A stretch of DNA of 9,148 nucleotides from Oligoflexia bacterium (lineage in GTDB: Bacteria; Bdellovibrionota; JAFGOL01). The notes under the pieces are model-generated. The model saw only the letters and a program-made list of their open reading frames with translations, had not been told where the DNA came from and did no database searches. Position numbers and translations under genes: made by a program. Position 1 is the first letter of the stretch. Each line of letters opens with the position of its first letter. The stretch lies in assembly GCA_016926495.1 (NCBI GenBank), contig JAFGOL010000074.1:1-9148 (forward strand), given 5' to 3'. Below, piece by piece: positions 6,071 to 9,148 of this stretch.

Positions 6071-7536
6071 CTCTGTATTAAAAATTCACCGCACGCTTTT
6101 GCCGCGGCCCTGCCCTCGTTTATTGCCCAGACGACGAGGCTCTGGCCCCTGCGCATATCACCGGCCGCAAACACACCCTTTACGTTTGTCGCGAATTTAC
6201 CGTATTCCGCCTTTACATTGGACCTTTCGTCCCTTTCAATCCCCATTTCCTCAAGTAGCTTATCTTCAGGCCCTATAAAACCCATGGCAAGCAGTACAAG
6301 ATCAGCGGGCCATGACTTTTCCGTACCCGGAACTTCGGCATACTCGAAGCGTCCGTCCTTTTTAGTCCACTCAATCTGAACGGTCTTAAGTTCCTTAACG
6401 TTTCCGTTTTTGTCACCGGTAAATTCCCTGGTCATGGTAACAAAATGTCTCGGGTCGGAACCGAAAACATGCGCTGATTCCTCCTGCCCGTAATCCGTGA
6501 TCAGCAACTTTGGCCACTCGGGCCACGGGTTAGTTGAAGCCCTTTCAAGTGGCGGACACGGAAGTATCTCAAACTGCTTAATGCCTTTACAGCCGTGCCG
6601 TATGGAAGTGGCAACACAGTCTGTTCCGGTGTCACCGCCGCCTATTACAATAACATTCTTGTCCTTTGCGGAAATAAACTTTTTGTCTTTATGATTTGAA
6701 TCAAGAAGACTTTTTGTGTTGGCGTGCAAAAACTCCATCGCGAAATGGATCCCTTGCAATTCCCTGCCGTCCTGCGTCAGTTCGCGGGGACGCGTAGAGC
6801 CGCAGCAAAGAACAACGGCGTCAAAATTTTTAAGTATTTTTTCAACGGGATGGTTTTTTCCTATCTCGGTATTTATAACGAATTTAATCCCTTCCTTTTC
6901 AAGAAGCTTCACCCTTCTTTCAATTATCGACTTATCAAGCTTCATTGCAGGGATACCGTACATAAGAAGACCGCCCACCCTGTCATTTCTCTCATACACT
7001 GTAACCGAATATCCGGCCCTGTTAAGTTCTGTCGCGCACGCAAGGCCCGCGGGACCCGAACCCACTACAGCCACTTTTTTCCCGGTCCTTTCCTTTGGAG
7101 GCGTAGCCCTGACCCACCCCTCGGCGAAAGCCTTTTCAATTATCGCAAGCTCTATCTGCTTTATAGTTACAGCTTCCCTGTCCAGTCCCAGGGTGCACGA
7201 ACCTTCACAAGGCGCCGGACAAACCCTGCCGGTAAATTCAGGGAATATGCTCTCTTTCGACAATACGTCATAAGCGGTTTTCCAGGCGCCCATGTAAACA
7301 AGATCATTAAAATCAGGAATAAGGTTGTTTATGGGACAGCCGGAAGCCGCTCCGGCGTATATTTTTCCTGTCTGGCAAAAAGGAATGCCACAGTTCATGC
7401 ATCGTGCCGCCTGAATTTTTATATCATCGTCGCTCAGCAATCCGTGAAATTCTTTCCAGTCCTTAATTCTGTCGCCGGGTTCCCTGTCGAGGAAACCCGA
7501 TCTTTCATATTCCAAAAACCCCGTTGGCTTGCCCAT
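6067..7536 (-). CDS. gltD: Glutamate synthase small (beta) subunit, NAD(P)H-dependent
   Basis: GltD oxidises NADPH (or NADH) on FAD and passes electrons through iron-sulfur clusters to GltB, which makes glutamate from glutamine and 2-oxoglutarate. At 489 residues it is full length. The N-terminal iron-sulfur domain (about 1-115) has C46, C49, C54 and C67 (CMNCGIPFC, then GCP) and a second set at C106, C110 and C114 (CPAPCEGSC), as expected for two 4Fe-4S clusters. A first dinucleotide fold has GSGPAG at 159-164 for FAD. A second has GGGDTG near 297-302 for the nicotinamide nucleotide. The C-terminal [13 protein letters not shown] near 454-466 closes the FAD site. The N-terminus [12 protein letters not shown] is the family standard and confirms the start. 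The ATG lies inside the end of gltB, with AGGAGA six bases upstream, so translation is probably coupled. A gap of about nine residues inside the first cysteine set (between C54 and C67) is a known long variant. Confidence 0.96.
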   Translation of the reverse strand: MGKPTGFLEYERSGFLDREPGDRIKDWKEFHGLLSDDDIKIQAARCMNCGIPFCQTGKIYAGAASGCPINNLIPDFNDLVYMGAWKTAYDVLSKESIFPEFTGRVCPAPCEGSCTLGLDREAVTIKQIELAIIEKAFAEGWVRATPPKERTGKKVAVVGSGPAGLACATELNRAGYSVTVYERNDRVGGLLMYGIPAMKLDKSIIERRVKLLEKEGIKFVINTEIGKNHPVEKILKNFDAVVLCCGSTRPRELTQDGRELQGIHFAMEFLHANTKSLLDSNHKDKKFISAKDKNVIVIGGGDTGTDCVATSIRHGCKGIKQFEILPCPPLERASTNPWPEWPKLLITDYGQEESAHVFGSDPRHFVTMTREFTGDKNGNVKELKTVQIEWTKKDGRFEYAEVPGTEKSWPADLVLLAMGFIGPEDKLLEEMGIERDERSNVKAEYGKFATNVKGVFAAGDMRRGQSLVVWAINEGRAAAKACGEFLIQS

Positions 7537-9148
7537 GATCAGTCTCCTTTGTTTTTTTAAGTTCCTGCAGTACCCTTTTGTATTCCTTAGGCATCACCTT
7601 TAAAAATCTAGGTGCCTTTGCCTGCCAGTTGTTCAAAATCTGTTTTGCCCTGTAACTGCCGGTATACAAAACGTGCCTTTCAAGCATACCGCGTATATAA
7701 GCGGTGTCTTCGTTGTTCACAGGCTCAAGATCAACCATCTCTTTATTGCACCTTGCGGGAAGTATCTCCTGTTCGTCAAATACATACGCGATCCCGCCTG
7801 ACATTCCAGCCGCGAAGTTTTTGCCTATACCCGCGCCAAGAACGATGACCCTGCCGCCTGTCATGTATTCACAGCCATGGTCACCGACGCCTTCGACAAC
7901 TACCTGCACGCCGCTGTTTCTTACACAAAATCTTTCGCCCGCCAAACCGTTAATATATGCCTCACCCGAAGTACCGCCAAAAAACGCAACGTTTCCTATA
8001 ATAACGTTTTCATGGGGAACTATCGCTGATTCAGGATGAGGAAAAACGGCGATCTTGCCTCCAGATAATCCCTTACCCACGTAATCATTAGCGTCACCCT
8101 GCAGAAACAGGGACATTCCGTGAGGAATAAAGGCTCCGAAACTTTGTCCGGCTGAGCCCCTGAAATTAAGTTTAATAGTGTCTTCAGGCAGGCCTTTTAA
8201 CCCGTATTTTTTGGAGATCTCTCCTCCGAGCATGGTACCAACAACCCTGTCGGTGTTTTCAATCTCAAGGTTGGCTTCAACCTTCTCTCCTTTTTCCAGG
8301 GCCGGCCTGCAAAGTTCAATAAGCTTGGTCTGGTCCATGGACGGCTTGAACTGGTAATTCCTCGCCTTTATATATCTTCTGCCCAAACCGGCGGAATCCA
8401 GCTTGTAAAGGATTCTGGAAAGGCTCACGCCTTTTGCCTTCCAGTGCTTAATATCATTTCTTTGCACAATCAATTCCGTATTGCCAACAAGATCATCAAA
8501 CTTGTCTATACCGAGCGACGCCATTATTTCCCTGGCTTCCTGCGCGATAAATCTCATAAGATTTACGACGTATTCGGGCTTACCCTTAAAGTTCTTTCTG
8601 AGTTCGGGATTCTGTGTCGCCACACCCATCGGGCATGTATTCAAATGACAAACCCTCATCATGGTACAACCCAGGGAAACCAGCGGTAATGTTCCGAATC
8701 CGAATTCCTCGGCGCCGAGCAACGCCCCTATTACGATATCCCTACCGGTCTTAAGCTGACCGTCTACTTCAACAATAATACGCTTTCTTAAATTATTCAG
8801 AACAAGCGTCTGGTGGGCATCCGCAAGACCCAATTCCCAAGGAATACCGGCGCATTTTATACTGCTAAGCGGCGCCGCTCCCGTACCGCCGTCATACCCG
8901 CTTATAAGAACAAGGTTCGCGCTTGCCTTTGCGACACCGGCGGCGATAGTACCGACACCGGCGGAAGAAACCAGTTTTACGCTTATGCCCGCGAGGGGAT
9001 TCGCGTTTTTGAGATCGTGAATAAGCTGGGCCAAATCCTCTATTGAATAGATATCATGATGAGGAGGTGGTGAAATAAGCTCCACTCCCGGCGTTGAATG
9101 CCTGACCTTCGCAATCCACGGAAAAACCTTATGGCCGGGAAGCTGGCC
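7505..9148 (-). CDS. gltB: Glutamate synthase large (alpha) subunit, C-terminal part (N-terminus off the right edge)
   Basis: The frame is open from the right edge (9148) to the TGA at 7507-7505, giving 547 residues of a protein normally near 1500. The missing part holds the glutaminase (N-terminal nucleophile) domain and the start of the FMN barrel. What is present begins with [20 protein letters not shown], followed by the strongly conserved [19 protein letters not shown] of the FMN-binding synthase domain. [15 protein letters not shown] and [10 protein letters not shown] are flavin/substrate-site segments. [12 protein letters not shown] (C-x5-C-x4-C) ligates the 3Fe-4S cluster. The C-terminal GXGXG beta-helix domain follows ([29 protein letters not shown]). 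A GTG at 9085 is internal, because homology continues upstream of it to the edge. The last 32 bases overlap gltD in another frame. The promoter lies outside the window. Confidence 0.97.
   Translation of the reverse strand, partial: GQLPGHKVFPWIAKVRHSTPGVELISPPPHHDIYSIEDLAQLIHDLKNANPLAGISVKLVSSAGVGTIAAGVAKASANLVLISGYDGGTGAAPLSSIKCAGIPWELGLADAHQTLVLNNLRKRIIVEVDGQLKTGRDIVIGALLGAEEFGFGTLPLVSLGCTMMRVCHLNTCPMGVATQNPELRKNFKGKPEYVVNLMRFIAQEAREIMASLGIDKFDDLVGNTELIVQRNDIKHWKAKGVSLSRILYKLDSAGLGRRYIKARNYQFKPSMDQTKLIELCRPALEKGEKVEANLEIENTDRVVGTMLGGEISKKYGLKGLPEDTIKLNFRGSAGQSFGAFIPHGMSLFLQGDANDYVGKGLSGGKIAVFPHPESAIVPHENVIIGNVAFFGGTSGEAYINGLAGERFCVRNSGVQVVVEGVGDHGCEYMTGGRVIVLGAGIGKNFAAGMSGGIAYVFDEQEILPARCNKEMVDLEPVNNEDTAYIRGMLERHVLYTGSYRAKQILNNWQAKAPRFLKVMPKEYKRVLQELKKTKETDHGQANGVFGI
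7543..7548 (-). promoter_or_regulatory. gltD ribosome-binding site inside gltB
   Basis: AGGAGA lies six bases before the gltD ATG (7536) and within the coding sequence of gltB, whose stop is 36 bases further on. It fixes the gltD start and implies that ribosomes finishing gltB can reinitiate on gltD, which suits the fixed stoichiometry of the two subunits. Confidence 0.7.

Noticed and set aside
6716..7560. Long plus-strand frames (185 and 278 codons) opposite gltD
   Set aside because: They are antisense to strongly conserved gltD and to the gltB end, and reflect codon composition rather than a gene.
9083..9085. GTG at 9085 as a start codon for a shorter protein
   Set aside because: The reading frame stays open to the window edge and the upstream residues (GQLPGHKV and following) match the GltB family, so this codon is an internal Val.

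Overview
The window comes from a bacterial chromosome of moderate GC content, most likely Gram-negative and possibly anaerobic. The hints are a lipoprotein-type signal peptide, a secreted protein with an Ala-x-Ala-like cleavage site, a tRNA gene without an encoded CCA, and a bacterial iron-sulfur GltB/GltD pair. The phylum cannot be fixed from this sequence. An Elusimicrobiota/Omnitrophota-like or deltaproteobacterial lineage is only a guess. There is no transposase, integrase, CRISPR array or phage gene.

Layout: (1) 1-471, minus strand: the N-terminal part of an unrecognised secreted, cysteine-containing protein that runs off the left edge. It has a good sigma70-type promoter at 499-527. (2) 472-803: an AT-rich gap with two small inverted repeats and no convincing gene. 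(3) 804-3031, plus strand: ilvB-ilvN, the two subunits of acetohydroxyacid synthase (first step of branched-chain amino acid synthesis), with no ilvC in the window. (4) 3039-3112, minus strand: tRNA-Arg(ACG), tail to tail with ilvN. (5) 3113-3237: a short region with apparent divergent promoters whose -35 boxes overlap. (6) 3238-6070, plus strand: a probable two-gene operon of an OppA/DppA-type solute-binding lipoprotein followed by a polytopic membrane protein that resembles the putative 10-TM heavy-metal exporter (ArsP_2) family. (7) 6067-9148, minus strand: gltD and the 3' part of gltB, the small and large subunits of glutamate synthase, with overlapping ends. gltB runs off the right edge.

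How the genes work together: GltBD makes glutamate from glutamine and 2-oxoglutarate. That glutamate is the amino donor for the last step of the branched-chain pathway that IlvBN starts, but the two loci are separate units on opposite strands. The lipoprotein/membrane-protein pair is the least ordinary part: a peptide-type binding protein with no ABC permease or ATPase next to it, coupled instead to an exporter-like protein. I see no clear new defence or mobile system. The best candidates for follow-up are this pair, the secreted cysteine protein at the left edge, and several local expression features (overlapping promoters, a start without a Shine-Dalgarno sequence, and an A7 tract at the gltB/gltD junction).
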